This document shows positions 1 to 6,152 of a DNA stretch of 6,597 bases, in pieces. A program made the translations under genes and the position numbers. Below the pieces are notes generated by a model, which saw nothing but the letters and a program-made list of their open reading frames with translations, was not told the DNA's origin and ran no database searches. The DNA comes from Spirochaetaceae bacterium (GTDB taxonomy: Bacteria > Spirochaetota > Spirochaetia > Treponematales > Breznakiellaceae), in contig JAITAE010000061.1 of the NCBI GenBank assembly GCA_031284295.1, forward strand, positions 1 through 6,597, in the 5' to 3' direction. Position 1 is the stretch's first letter, and each line of letters opens with the position of its first letter.

Positions 1-315
1 CCTTCTAAATAAGCCGGTTTCGGATATGAAATTAACCCGTCACGCGACAACTCCGCGCTTATATGTTTGAACCGTTCGCCGCATTTGGCTTTCTTTTTTC
101 ATAAACGCTACATCGCTGAAATTCCCTATTTTCAGGGCGAAAGCGACCGTGCTAACCGCGACAAGCGACACTCCGTTGAGCAGATGAAACAAACAGAGCA
201 TCATTAAATCAGCGGGCGTTTTGATTTCACGCACACGCTTTATAATCCCGAGTTCGATACATTTCCGCTCGTAATCCTTTCCGAGCAACGGCAGTAATTT
301 GGCTATTGACGGCAT
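1..315 (-). pseudogene. IS4-family transposase, N-terminal part, frameshifted and cut by the window edge
   Basis: This is the start of a DDE transposase of the IS4 type, the enzyme that cuts and joins the ends of its insertion sequence. Residues 1-74, counted from the ATG at 313-315, read MPSIAKLLPLLGKDYERKC and continue to NFSDVAFMKK, which I recognise as the helical N-terminal region of IS4-like transposases. The frame then meets six A (plus-strand T 94-99). Continuing in frame gives an unrelated tail of about 15 residues and a stop at 40-42. Moving one base forward gives KAKCGERFKHISAELSRDG and later PKPAYLEG, open to the window edge and typical of what follows in this family. The simplest reading is insertion of one A in a five-A run, inactivating the gene. 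A -1 slip does not restore the frame, as it soon hits a stop, so the usual IS programmed frameshift does not fit. A sequencing error remains possible. The catalytic DDE residues lie outside the window. Confidence 0.82.
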
Positions 316-323
316 AATACAAA

Positions 324-328
324 CCTCC
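324..328 (-). promoter_or_regulatory. Shine-Dalgarno sequence deciding the transposase start
   Basis: GGAGG on the minus strand sits 8 nt before the ATG at 313-315. The longer reading from 351 has no such site and begins between the promoter hexamers, so the start at 315 is preferred. Confidence 0.75.
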
Positions 329-341
329 GGTGTTTTTTTAC

Positions 342-370
342 AGTATGTCATTAAACCGATAGTTTGTCAA
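342..370 (-). promoter_or_regulatory. Sigma70-type promoter of the transposase
   Basis: On the minus strand TTGACA (365-370) matches the -35 consensus exactly. It is followed after 17 nt by CATACT (342-347), four of six matches to TATAAT. Transcription would start near 335, giving a leader of about 20 nt that contains GGAGG. The ATG at 349-351 lies upstream of this start, which argues against it as the initiation codon. Confidence 0.65.
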
Positions 371-390
371 ATATAAGTTAGTGCATATGG

Positions 391-407
391 GTTTAATACC
401 CCGCCGC
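391..407 (+). repeat. 17-base direct repeat, copy 1, with GC hairpin
   Basis: GTTTAATACCCCGCCGC occurs here and again at 462-478. In this copy CGCCGC (402-407), loop TCT and GCGGCG (411-416) form a perfect six-pair stem, followed by GAGGTTCATT (418-427). There is no T run after the hairpin on either strand, so it does not look like an intrinsic terminator. It looks like a dispersed palindromic intergenic repeat. Confidence 0.75.
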
Positions 408-461
408 TCTGCGGCGTGAGGTTCATTGATTCTCTCACAAGCCGCTCATTCGCAATATCTT

Positions 462-478
462 GTTTAATACCCCGCCGC
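462..478 (+). repeat. 17-base direct repeat, copy 2, with altered downstream half
   Basis: This is an exact copy of the 17 bases at 391-407, offset by 71 nt. The right half of the GC palindrome is missing. Instead there are about 50 unrelated bases, including the 493-514 inverted repeat, before GAGGCTCATT at 530-539, which corresponds to GAGGTTCATT of copy 1. This suggests that copy 2 was interrupted or rearranged. Confidence 0.7.
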
Positions 479-492
479 AAAAACACCCGTCA

Positions 493-514
493 CAAAATTT
501 GTACGCAAATTTTG
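493..514. repeat. Perfect 9-bp inverted repeat
   Basis: CAAAATTTG (493-501) and CAAATTTTG (506-514) are exact reverse complements separated by TACG. The arms are AT-rich inside a GC-rich repeat context. It could be a protein-binding palindrome, a hairpin, or part of a repeat element. No T run follows, so it is not a standard terminator. Confidence 0.7.
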
Positions 515-594
515 CGCACTTGCCGTGTGGAGGCTCATTCTAACCGGTTGATAAGTGAAATTCAGGAAGATTCACGAATCTATCAGCGTATATA

Positions 595-618
595 AACCCA
601 CTTGTGGGCGTGTGGGTT
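595..618 (+). promoter_or_regulatory. Alternative stems in the glgP leader
   Basis: AACCCAC (595-601) can pair with GTGGGTT (612-618) across a 10-nt loop. Its inner part CCCAC (597-601) can instead pair with GTGGG (604-608) across a 2-nt loop. The two stems exclude each other and lie 24 nt before the glgP Shine-Dalgarno sequence. The base pairing is visible, but a regulatory role is only a guess because the stems are short. Confidence 0.25.
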
Positions 619-641
619 GACTGGAAAATGCGTAATGAAAT

Positions 642-645
642 AGGA
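642..645 (+). promoter_or_regulatory. Ribosome binding site of glgP
   Basis: AGGA lies 7 nt before the ATG at 653. It is the only purine-rich site at proper distance, and it supports this start, whose product begins like other alpha-glucan phosphorylases with the DUF3417 domain. Confidence 0.6.
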
Positions 646-652
646 TTCCAGT

Positions 653-3190
653 ATGAATATATCTACATACACGGTAAAACCGAAATTGCCGGCTTCATTG
701 AAGCCGTTGGAAGAGATTGCGCGTAACCTTTGGCTTTCATGGAACTATGACGCGATACAACTTTTTATCAGACTGGACGATCAGGTGTGGATGGAAACAC
801 ATCAAAGCCCTATTAAGACACTGGGAAAAGTGAGTCAGGCCAGACTTGCGGAGATAGCCAAAGACGATTCTTTTATTGCCGCCCTTAACACCGTTTACGA
901 GCGGTTTTTGAAGTATAAGAAGCGCGATACCTGGAATAAAGGACAGCGCCGTGCAGTGGTAGCCTATTTTTCGAAGGAAAACGGGATGGATGTTTCGTTA
1001 CCAATATATTCCGGTGGTTTAGGCATACTTTCCGGCGACCACATGAAAACCTCGTCCGACCTTGGCCTGCCCCTTGCCGGCGTAGGGCTCTTGTACCGGC
1101 AAGGATATTTTCAGCAGTATCTCAACGCCGACGGATTTCAGCAGGAAAGCTATCCTGAAAACGACTGGTACAACATGCCGGTTGAGCGGAAAGTTGACAA
1201 AGGCGGTAAGCCGCTCACGATTGCCGTTGACCTGGCGGGACGGCAGGCCCTGGCCCAGATTTGGGAAGTGCGTGTAGGGCGCAACTTCCTGTACCTGCTC
1301 GATACCAATATAGAGGAGAACCCACCCGATTTCAGGATGGTAACATCGGCTCTGTACGGCGGTGACAGCGAAACCCGCATACAGCAGGAAATTTTGCTTG
1401 GGATAGGCGGCTATCGCGCCCTCAGGGCCATGGGGATCAACCCTGCGGTAACGCACCTGAACGAGGGACACGCGGCATTCCTCAGTCTGGAACGGCTCCG
1501 CGAACTTATAACCGAAAAAGGTCTTTCGTTTAACGAGGCAAAAGAGGTGATTTGGCCCACCAACATCTTTACCACGCATACGCCGGTTCCGGCGGGCAAT
1601 GAGCGTTTTGACATAGCCCTGCTTGAAAAATATATGCGTCCCTGGGCCGGCATTCTTGGAATATCATGGGATACCTTCCTAGGCCTTGGACGGGAAAACC
1701 CGGACAATCACAGCGAAACTTTCTGTATGACGATCCTGGCGCTAAAATTTTCCGCTTACGCTAACGGCGTGGCCGCCCTGCACGGCGTTGTTTCGCGGGA
1801 GATGTGGAAGGGGCTTTGGCCGGGACTGCCGATAAACGAAGTGCCTATAGGTCACGTTACAAACGGCGTACATCCCAAAACGTGGGTTTCCAGCGGCATG
1901 AGTACCCTGCTTGACCGCTACTTTGGCCCCAGTTTCGAGGAAAAACCGTCCGATATTTCCGTTTGGGACCGCATGAGCCGGATTTCCGATGAGGAGCTTT
2001 GGCGTACGCACGAGCGGCGGCGGGAACAGCTTGTCCGCTTTGTCCGCGACAGGCTTAAAGACCGTTACCGGCGTTCCGGGGCAAACGAAAGACAGATACG
2101 CACGGCGGAGGACGCCCTGTCGCCGTACGCGCTGACGCTCTGCTTTGCCCGCCGGTTTGCCACCTACAAGCGTGGCAACCTGCTGCTCCGCGACCCGGAA
2201 CGGCTTTTAAAGCTGCTCCGTGATCCGGATCGTCCAATTCAGCTTATTTTTGCCGGAAAGGCGCATCCTCACGACATCCCCGGCAAGGAACTGATAAAAA
2301 GCATCGTTCATTTCGCGAAAGAGTACGACGTTACAAGCCACATCGTGTTCGTGGAAAACTACGATATGACGGTTGCCCACTACCTGACTTCCGGCGGCGA
2401 CGTGTGGCTGAACACCCCACGCCGTCCGATGGAGGCAAGCGGCACCAGCGGCATGAAAGCGGCGATGAACGGCGTGATAAACTGCTCGATTCTGGACGGC
2501 TGGTGGGACGAGGCGTATAATCCCGATGTTGGCTGGGCAATCGGGCACGGCGAATACTACGCGGACGAGAATCTACAGGATGATGTGGAGAGCAAGGCGC
2601 TGTACGATCTGCTGGAACAGGATATCATCCCGCTGTTCTATCAGCGCGGACGTGACAGTCTGCCCCGCGAATGGATAAAGATGATGAAGGCGACTATGCG
2701 GGAGATAGGCCAGTCCATGTCCAGTCACCGTATGCTGATGGATTACTCTAACAAGTTTTACTTCCCGGCGCTCAGGAACCATCAGCGGATCATAAAGACG
2801 GATTATTCCGAATCGAAAGCGCTTGCCGCCTACTTCGCGAAACTCGGCGATTCGTGGGCAAAAATCAAGCTGGGGAATATTACATCCAACGCAAAACCCG
2901 TAATGCAGCGCGGCGACTTTATAACGGTAAGTACCTACATCGAGCTGGGCGAGCTTAGCCCGGAAGAAGTGCTGGTTGAACTTTACTTCGGAGCGGTATC
3001 GAGCCAGAATAACATTGATGACGCCCGACGCTGCGAGATGAAGAGCGCCGGCAAGGAAGGCAACGGTTACCGCTACCAGGTGCGGATCGAATGTACGGAT
3101 ACCGGTATGCAGGGACACACGGTACGGATACTGCCGAAACATCCCGCGCTGATACACCCCTACCGTTCCCGCTTCATAAAATGGGCATAG
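653..3190 (+). CDS. glgP: Alpha-glucan (glycogen/maltodextrin) phosphorylase, GT35 family, DUF3417 type
   Basis: A cytoplasmic PLP enzyme that removes glucose from the non-reducing end of alpha-1,4-glucan with phosphate, giving glucose-1-phosphate. The 845 residues fit the Thermotoga-like alpha-glucan phosphorylase subfamily rather than the E. coli/animal type. Residues 1 to about 110 form the DUF3417-like N-terminal domain (LEEIARNLWLSWNYDA). The catalytic core follows with GGLGILSGDH (121-130), HLNEGHAAFL (268-277), FTTHTPVPAG (306-315), GHVTNGVHP (400-408) and RRFATYKR (500-507). The PLP-binding lysine is K602 in EASGTSGMKAAMNG. From about 730 to 845 there is a C-terminal beta-rich extension ending HPYRSRFIKWA, also usual for the subfamily. 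No core motif is missing, so the enzyme should be active. It is first in the cluster, with the transporter gene 9 nt downstream. Function class is secure. Preference for glycogen or shorter maltodextrins cannot be told from sequence. Confidence 0.95.
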   Translation: MNISTYTVKPKLPASLKPLEEIARNLWLSWNYDAIQLFIRLDDQVWMETHQSPIKTLGKVSQARLAEIAKDDSFIAALNTVYERFLKYKKRDTWNKGQRRAVVAYFSKENGMDVSLPIYSGGLGILSGDHMKTSSDLGLPLAGVGLLYRQGYFQQYLNADGFQQESYPENDWYNMPVERKVDKGGKPLTIAVDLAGRQALAQIWEVRVGRNFLYLLDTNIEENPPDFRMVTSALYGGDSETRIQQEILLGIGGYRALRAMGINPAVTHLNEGHAAFLSLERLRELITEKGLSFNEAKEVIWPTNIFTTHTPVPAGNERFDIALLEKYMRPWAGILGISWDTFLGLGRENPDNHSETFCMTILALKFSAYANGVAALHGVVSREMWKGLWPGLPINEVPIGHVTNGVHPKTWVSSGMSTLLDRYFGPSFEEKPSDISVWDRMSRISDEELWRTHERRREQLVRFVRDRLKDRYRRSGANERQIRTAEDALSPYALTLCFARRFATYKRGNLLLRDPERLLKLLRDPDRPIQLIFAGKAHPHDIPGKELIKSIVHFAKEYDVTSHIVFVENYDMTVAHYLTSGGDVWLNTPRRPMEASGTSGMKAAMNGVINCSILDGWWDEAYNPDVGWAIGHGEYYADENLQDDVESKALYDLLEQDIIPLFYQRGRDSLPREWIKMMKATMREIGQSMSSHRMLMDYSNKFYFPALRNHQRIIKTDYSESKALAAYFAKLGDSWAKIKLGNITSNAKPVMQRGDFITVSTYIELGELSPEEVLVELYFGAVSSQNNIDDARRCEMKSAGKEGNGYRYQVRIECTDTGMQGHTVRILPKHPALIHPYRSRFIKWA

Positions 3191-3192
3191 GG
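3189..3192 (+). promoter_or_regulatory. Ribosome binding site deciding the transporter start
   Basis: AGGG overlaps the glgP stop codon and is 7 nt before ATG 3200. The alternative TTG at 3194 would be only 1 nt away, so the ATG is the better start. The overlap with the glgP end suggests translational coupling. Confidence 0.55.
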
Positions 3193-3199
3193 CTTGACG

Positions 3200-3919
3200 A
3201 TGAACGGTGGACAATCTCGTAATTTCCGCTATTTGGATCTGATAATGGCTTTCTTCGTGATGACGCTTATTTTAAGCAACGTGGCGTCATCGGCGAAGAT
3301 TGTTGATTTGGGGTTTTCCATCTTTGGCCTGCCGCTCGCCTTTGACGGCGGCACGCTGCTCTTTCCGCTTTCCTATGTGTTTGGCGATATTCTGACGGAG
3401 GTGTACGGCTTTAAGGCTTCAAGACGGGTAATCTGGACCGGTTTTTGCGCGCTGGCGGTAAGTTCCCTGGTATTCCTGCTGCTTCGCGTCCTACCCGCCG
3501 ATACTGCGTGGGAAACTTATGCCGGCAGCGCCGCCTATGACGCGATCCTGGGCGGTATGAGCAGCGGAGGCATAGCGCTTGCGAGCCTTGCCGGTTATTT
3601 TGCCGGAGAATTCTCAAACTCCGTGCTGCTTTCCAGACTGAAAATCGTAATGAAGGGCAAACTCCTCTTTGTCCGCACGATAAGCAGTACGCTGCTTGGA
3701 GAATTGCTGGACAGCCTTATCTTTGTTTTTATAGCGAGCCTTGCCGGCGTATTCGGCTGGGAACTCTTTCTTTCACTTGTTGTAACAAACTACATCCTTA
3801 AATGCCTCATCGAGGTACTGATGACACCCGCAACCTACCTTGCCGTCCGGAAATTAAAGAAAGCGGAGTGTGTCGACGTGTACGATACGGGCGTTGTCTA
3901 CAACCCATTTGTGGCTTAA
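3200..3919 (+). CDS. yhhQ: Queuosine precursor transporter, YhhQ/VUT family (DUF165)
   Basis: An inner-membrane protein of 239 residues. Family members, studied in E. coli as YhhQ, import queuosine precursors such as preQ0 and preQ1 for modification of tRNA wobble position 34. About six hydrophobic segments are visible, roughly 12-29, 41-58, 76-97, 121-141, 157-183 and 187-215. Family hallmarks are FPLSYVFGDILTEVYG (55-70), LAGYFAGEFSNS (130-141), RTISSTLLGELLDS (159-172) and a tail ending YDTGVVYNPF. Length is usual. A TTG six bases upstream in frame is possible but less well placed for the ribosome binding site. It sits 9 nt after glgP and 40 nt before accB, so it is probably translated from the same message, though neither neighbour has a known link with queuosine. 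No que biosynthesis genes are in the window, so whether the cell makes or only salvages the precursor cannot be judged. The exact substrate is inferred from the family. Confidence 0.9.
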   Translation: MNGGQSRNFRYLDLIMAFFVMTLILSNVASSAKIVDLGFSIFGLPLAFDGGTLLFPLSYVFGDILTEVYGFKASRRVIWTGFCALAVSSLVFLLLRVLPADTAWETYAGSAAYDAILGGMSSGGIALASLAGYFAGEFSNSVLLSRLKIVMKGKLLFVRTISSTLLGELLDSLIFVFIASLAGVFGWELFLSLVVTNYILKCLIEVLMTPATYLAVRKLKKAECVDVYDTGVVYNPFVA

Positions 3920-3959
3920 AAACAGCCCAGTCAGTATAATTTTTCCGGAGTATAGTTAG

Positions 3960-4454
3960 ATGGACCAAAAAATAATTTTTGAGTTGATAGATAAATTTAA
4001 CGCAAGTTCCATGACAGAACTTGATTTTAATGATGGTGGTACCCGTCTTATCCTGCGGAGGAGTGTAGCCGCGCCCGGGTCCGACGGAACGCGGGCTCTT
4101 GAGCAAAAGCCCTATCATACCGAAAGCGCGCCTGCTGTTCACCTTACGATACCTGCTGACAGGACGGTGAAAGCGGCGGCCTCCTCAGGCGAGTCTGACG
4201 GTGCGGAGTATGTCAGGAGTCCCATTGTCGGGGTATTCTACGCATCTTCCGGGCCGGACGCGCCGCCTTTTGTAAAAGCCGGTACAATAGTGAGCGCGGG
4301 GCAGATACTCTGCGTGCTTGAGGCCATGAAGATGATGAACAAGCTGGAAGCGGAATTCGACTGCGAGGTTGTGGCGGTAAAAGTGTCGAACGGCGATATG
4401 GTTGAATACGGTCAGGCGCTGTTTGAGGTCAAAAGACTCAAAGGTATCCGTTGA
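3960..4454 (+). CDS. accB: Acetyl-CoA carboxylase biotin carboxyl carrier protein (BCCP)
   Basis: The 164-residue carrier subunit holds covalently bound biotin, which is carboxylated by AccC and then delivers CO2 to acetyl-CoA at the AccAD carboxyltransferase to make malonyl-CoA. The N-terminal part (1-35) resembles the AccB oligomerisation region. Residues 36-83 are a polar Ala/Ser/Pro-containing linker. The C-terminal biotinyl domain runs from about 84 to 159. The biotin site is EAMKMMN with K124 as the modified lysine. SPIVGVFYASSGPDAPPFVKAG (87-108, given here in part) includes the insertion called the thumb, GPDAPPF, which marks true AccB proteins and separates them from decarboxylase or pyruvate carboxylase biotin domains. 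GGAG (3947-3950) lies 9 nt before the ATG. The stop codon overlaps the accC start in TTGA. Holoenzyme formation would need a biotin ligase encoded elsewhere. Confidence 0.96.
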   Translation: MDQKIIFELIDKFNASSMTELDFNDGGTRLILRRSVAAPGSDGTRALEQKPYHTESAPAVHLTIPADRTVKAAASSGESDGAEYVRSPIVGVFYASSGPDAPPFVKAGTIVSAGQILCVLEAMKMMNKLEAEFDCEVVAVKVSNGDMVEYGQALFEVKRLKGIR

Positions 4455-5767
4455 TAAAACGCCTTTTGATAGCGAATCGGGGGGAGATTGCTGTTCGCAT
4501 AATCCGAAGCTGCCGCGAGATGGGCATAGAAACCGTCGCGGTCTATTCCACGGCGGATGCGGGCAGCCTTCACGTAAGGCTTGCGGACAAGGCCGTCTGC
4601 ATAGGCCCGCCGCCCGCCGCAAAGAGTTACCTTGTTCCCGAAAACATTATCATGGCGGCGCTTCGTCAGGGCTGCGAGGCGATACATCCCGGCGTCGGCT
4701 TTCTGTCGGAAAACGCCTGCTTTGCCCGGCTCGTCAACAAGTCCGGCCTCCGCTTCATAGGCCCCGACCCCTGCCTGATCGAACTGCTGGGGGACAAGGT
4801 GGCGGCGCGGGCGGAGGCCCTGCGTTTTGGCCTTCCCGTAACGCCCGGCACGGAGGAAGCCGTCGGTGACGAGCAAGCCGCGAAAGAAGCCGTTAAAGCG
4901 TTGGGCCTTCCCGTAATAATAAAGGCAGCGGCTGGAGGAGGCGGCAAAGGTATGCGCATAGTCCGCTCTATGGAGGAACTTTCCGTAAATCTGCGGCTCT
5001 GTATCCGCGAGGCGGAGGCGAATTTTGCCGACAACAGGGTATTTATCGAGCGCTATGTTGAAAAACCGCGCCATGTTGAGCTCCAGATTCTGTCTGATGG
5101 CCGGGGTAAGGTCGCGATACTGGGTGAACGGGACTGTACCGTGCAGCAAAATCATCAAAAGTTGATAGAGGAAAGCCCGTCCCCCGCGATAAACGACTCG
5201 ATACGGGCAAAAATGGCAGCAGGGGCCTCAAAAATGTTCAGCGAATTGAAGTATTCGGGCGCCGGCACGATAGAATTTCTTGTTGAAAGCGAAGGATTCT
5301 ACTTCATGGAGGTAAACGCCCGCATTCAGGTTGAACATCCGGTAAGCGAAATGCTTACCGGCGTTGATATTGTCCGTCAGCAGACGCTCGCCTGCACTGA
5401 AAACCGGCTGGAGCTTGAAGGCGGCCGTATGCCTGTCCGGGGACACGCGATAGAATGTCGTATCAACGCGCTAAGTCCGGGAAAAATCACGCGGCTGGAA
5501 ACTCCGGGCGGTCCGGGCGTCCGTTTCGATTCGTTTTTGTATCACAGTGCGGACGTGCCGCCGTACTACGATTCGATGGTTGCCAAACTGATAGTTCACG
5601 CCGAAAACAGGAACGCCGCGCTGGCCCGCATGGACAGGACCCTGTCGGAACTGGTGATAGACGGCGTAAAGACGAATCAGCAGAAACAACGCCGCACCAT
5701 AGCGCACCCGGTCTTTCGTTCCGGCGGCTTTGATACTTCGTTTTACGAAACCTATATGGACGATTGA
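4451..5767 (+). CDS. accC: Acetyl-CoA carboxylase biotin carboxylase subunit
   Basis: An ATP-grasp enzyme (438 aa; E. coli AccC 449) that carboxylates biotin on BCCP using ATP and bicarbonate. Residues 1 to about 113 form the N-terminal domain with LLIANRGEIAVRI. The ATP-grasp part has K116, K158, the glycine-rich AAAGGGGKGMRIV (159-171), H208, H235 and K237 in ERDCTVQQNHQK, E275, E287, N289 and R291 in MEVNARIQVEHP, and R337 in ECRINA. These match the E. coli catalytic set shifted by one, so activity is expected. After ECRINA the protein goes straight to LSPGKITR, whereas E. coli has [15 protein letters not shown], a deletion of 7 residues. This form probably exists in other anaerobes and is not evidence of damage. 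The TTG start is needed because the next in-frame ATG would delete the IANRGEIA motif. AAAGG (4440-4444) lies 6 nt before it. Start and accB stop overlap in TTGA, which implies coupled translation and matched amounts of both subunits. Confidence 0.96.
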   Translation: MIKRLLIANRGEIAVRIIRSCREMGIETVAVYSTADAGSLHVRLADKAVCIGPPPAAKSYLVPENIIMAALRQGCEAIHPGVGFLSENACFARLVNKSGLRFIGPDPCLIELLGDKVAARAEALRFGLPVTPGTEEAVGDEQAAKEAVKALGLPVIIKAAAGGGGKGMRIVRSMEELSVNLRLCIREAEANFADNRVFIERYVEKPRHVELQILSDGRGKVAILGERDCTVQQNHQKLIEESPSPAINDSIRAKMAAGASKMFSELKYSGAGTIEFLVESEGFYFMEVNARIQVEHPVSEMLTGVDIVRQQTLACTENRLELEGGRMPVRGHAIECRINALSPGKITRLETPGGPGVRFDSFLYHSADVPPYYDSMVAKLIVHAENRNAALARMDRTLSELVIDGVKTNQQKQRRTIAHPVFRSGGFDTSFYETYMDD

Positions 5768-5863
5768 GCCGCTTCCAGACCGGCGCCAAAACTAAGTTCA
5801 CGGTATAGTGTTTCTATTTAGAAAAGTATAAGGAGGGGGAAGTCACTGCAACATAAGTTGCCG

Positions 5864-5909
5864 CCCCCTTCGCTCCAAAGCCTTGCCGCGCGGGTCTTCC
5901 GCTACCCCC
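5864..5909 (+). repeat. Left arm of an imperfect inverted repeat
   Basis: CCCCCTTCGCTCC (5864-5876) and CGGGTCTTCCGCTACCCCC (5891-5909) correspond, in reverse complement and the same order, to 6119-6130 and 6064-6084. The core CCGCTACCCCC (5899-5909) is an exact 11-base match. This looks like one copy of a dispersed GC-rich element in one orientation. Confidence 0.6.
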
Positions 5910-5961
5910 TCTGCGGTGGATGGTGGAGGCTTTGACTGCCGTGACATTCGCTCCTTCCGGG

Positions 5962-5980
5962 CCAAAGGCTGCGCCTTTGG
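5962..5980. repeat. Perfect 8-bp hairpin in the spacer
   Basis: CCAAAGGC (5962-5969), loop TGC, GCCTTTGG (5973-5980). No U run follows closely on the plus strand (GAACTGCCTTTCCCCC) and none on the minus strand, so it is at best a weak accC terminator. It may be part of the repeat element. Confidence 0.6.
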
Positions 5981-6063
5981 AACTGCCTTTCCCCCAACGC
6001 CCCCGCATAGCGGTGTTTTACCAGGAGAAGCGCTATAATACGCCCGCCGGAAGGAAGAGAAGC

Positions 6064-6130
6064 GGGGGTAGCGGAGTAGACCGGAACGAAGGGGCGTAAG
6101 CCCCGGAGTGAGGACTACGGAGCGAGGGGG
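6064..6130 (-). repeat. Right arm of the imperfect inverted repeat, with internal hairpin
   Basis: Its reverse complement carries CCCCCTCGCTCC and then GGTCTACTCCGCTACCCCC, matching the left arm at 5864-5909. The distance between the two motifs is about 22 nt larger here. The extra sequence contains the GGGGC-GTAA-GCCCC hairpin (6091-6104), as if a small stem were inserted or lost between copies. Confidence 0.6.
6091..6104. repeat. Five-pair hairpin with GUAA tetraloop
   Basis: GGGGC (6091-6095), GTAA, GCCCC (6100-6104). On the plus strand the loop has the GNRA form, a stable RNA tetraloop. It is embedded in purine-rich sequence with GGAG-like words. The base pairing is certain, the role unknown. 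Confidence 0.6.
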
Positions 6131-6152
6131 AGCAGCGGCGGAAAAGACGGCG

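Larger units (their letters stand above)
1..370 (-). mobile_element. Left-hand part of an IS4-like insertion sequence
   Basis: The transposase fragment, its ribosome binding site and its promoter form a compact 5' end typical of an insertion sequence. The outer boundary cannot be fixed because the opposite end is outside the window, so no terminal inverted repeat or target duplication can be matched. The promoter must lie inside the element, so the edge is probably at or slightly beyond 370. The element points away from glgP, so its own promoter would not drive the gene cluster. Confidence 0.6.
371..652. other. Gene-free spacer between the insertion sequence and glgP
   Basis: About 280 bases without a credible coding region. 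It contains two copies of a 17-base repeat (391 and 462), a GC-rich hairpin (402-416), a 9-bp inverted repeat (493-514) and stems near 595-618. TTAAACC-type sequence at 350-357 is also repeated in inverse orientation at 390-397. I found no -35/-10 pair at good spacing for glgP. TTGATA (548-553) and the AT-rich stretch at 589-596 are too far apart to pair, and TTGACT (617-622) would only allow an almost leaderless start. The glgP promoter is therefore not assigned. Confidence 0.7.

Noticed and set aside
94..99. Programmed -1 frameshift at the A-run of the transposase
   Set aside because: A -1 slip leads quickly to a stop codon. Only +1 or -2 reaches the recognisable downstream frame, and IS4-type elements usually have a single open frame.
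371..600. CRISPR-like array from the repeated 17-mer
   Set aside because: Only two copies, no regular spacer, and one copy is part of a hairpin with shared flanking words. No cas gene nearby.
3935..3940. Perfect TATAAT in the 40-nt gap before accB, possible internal promoter
   Set aside because: No usable -35 lies 16-18 nt upstream. A transcript starting about 7 nt downstream would begin within the accB Shine-Dalgarno sequence.
4402..4869. Plus-strand open frame across the accB-accC junction
   Set aside because: It overlaps both genes in another frame. Its translation is low-complexity Gly/Arg-rich sequence without family features.
5830..5836. Strong Shine-Dalgarno-like AAGGAGG after accC, possible small gene
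   Set aside because: The nearest usable start (TTG 5858) gives only about 25 residues, rich in Pro and Arg, running through the inverted repeat. No recognisable family or other coding sign.
5814..6008. Minus-strand open frame of 64 codons in the spacer
   Set aside because: It crosses the hairpin and repeat arm, has a low-complexity Gly/Ala/Lys composition and lacks a credible ribosome binding site or family motif.
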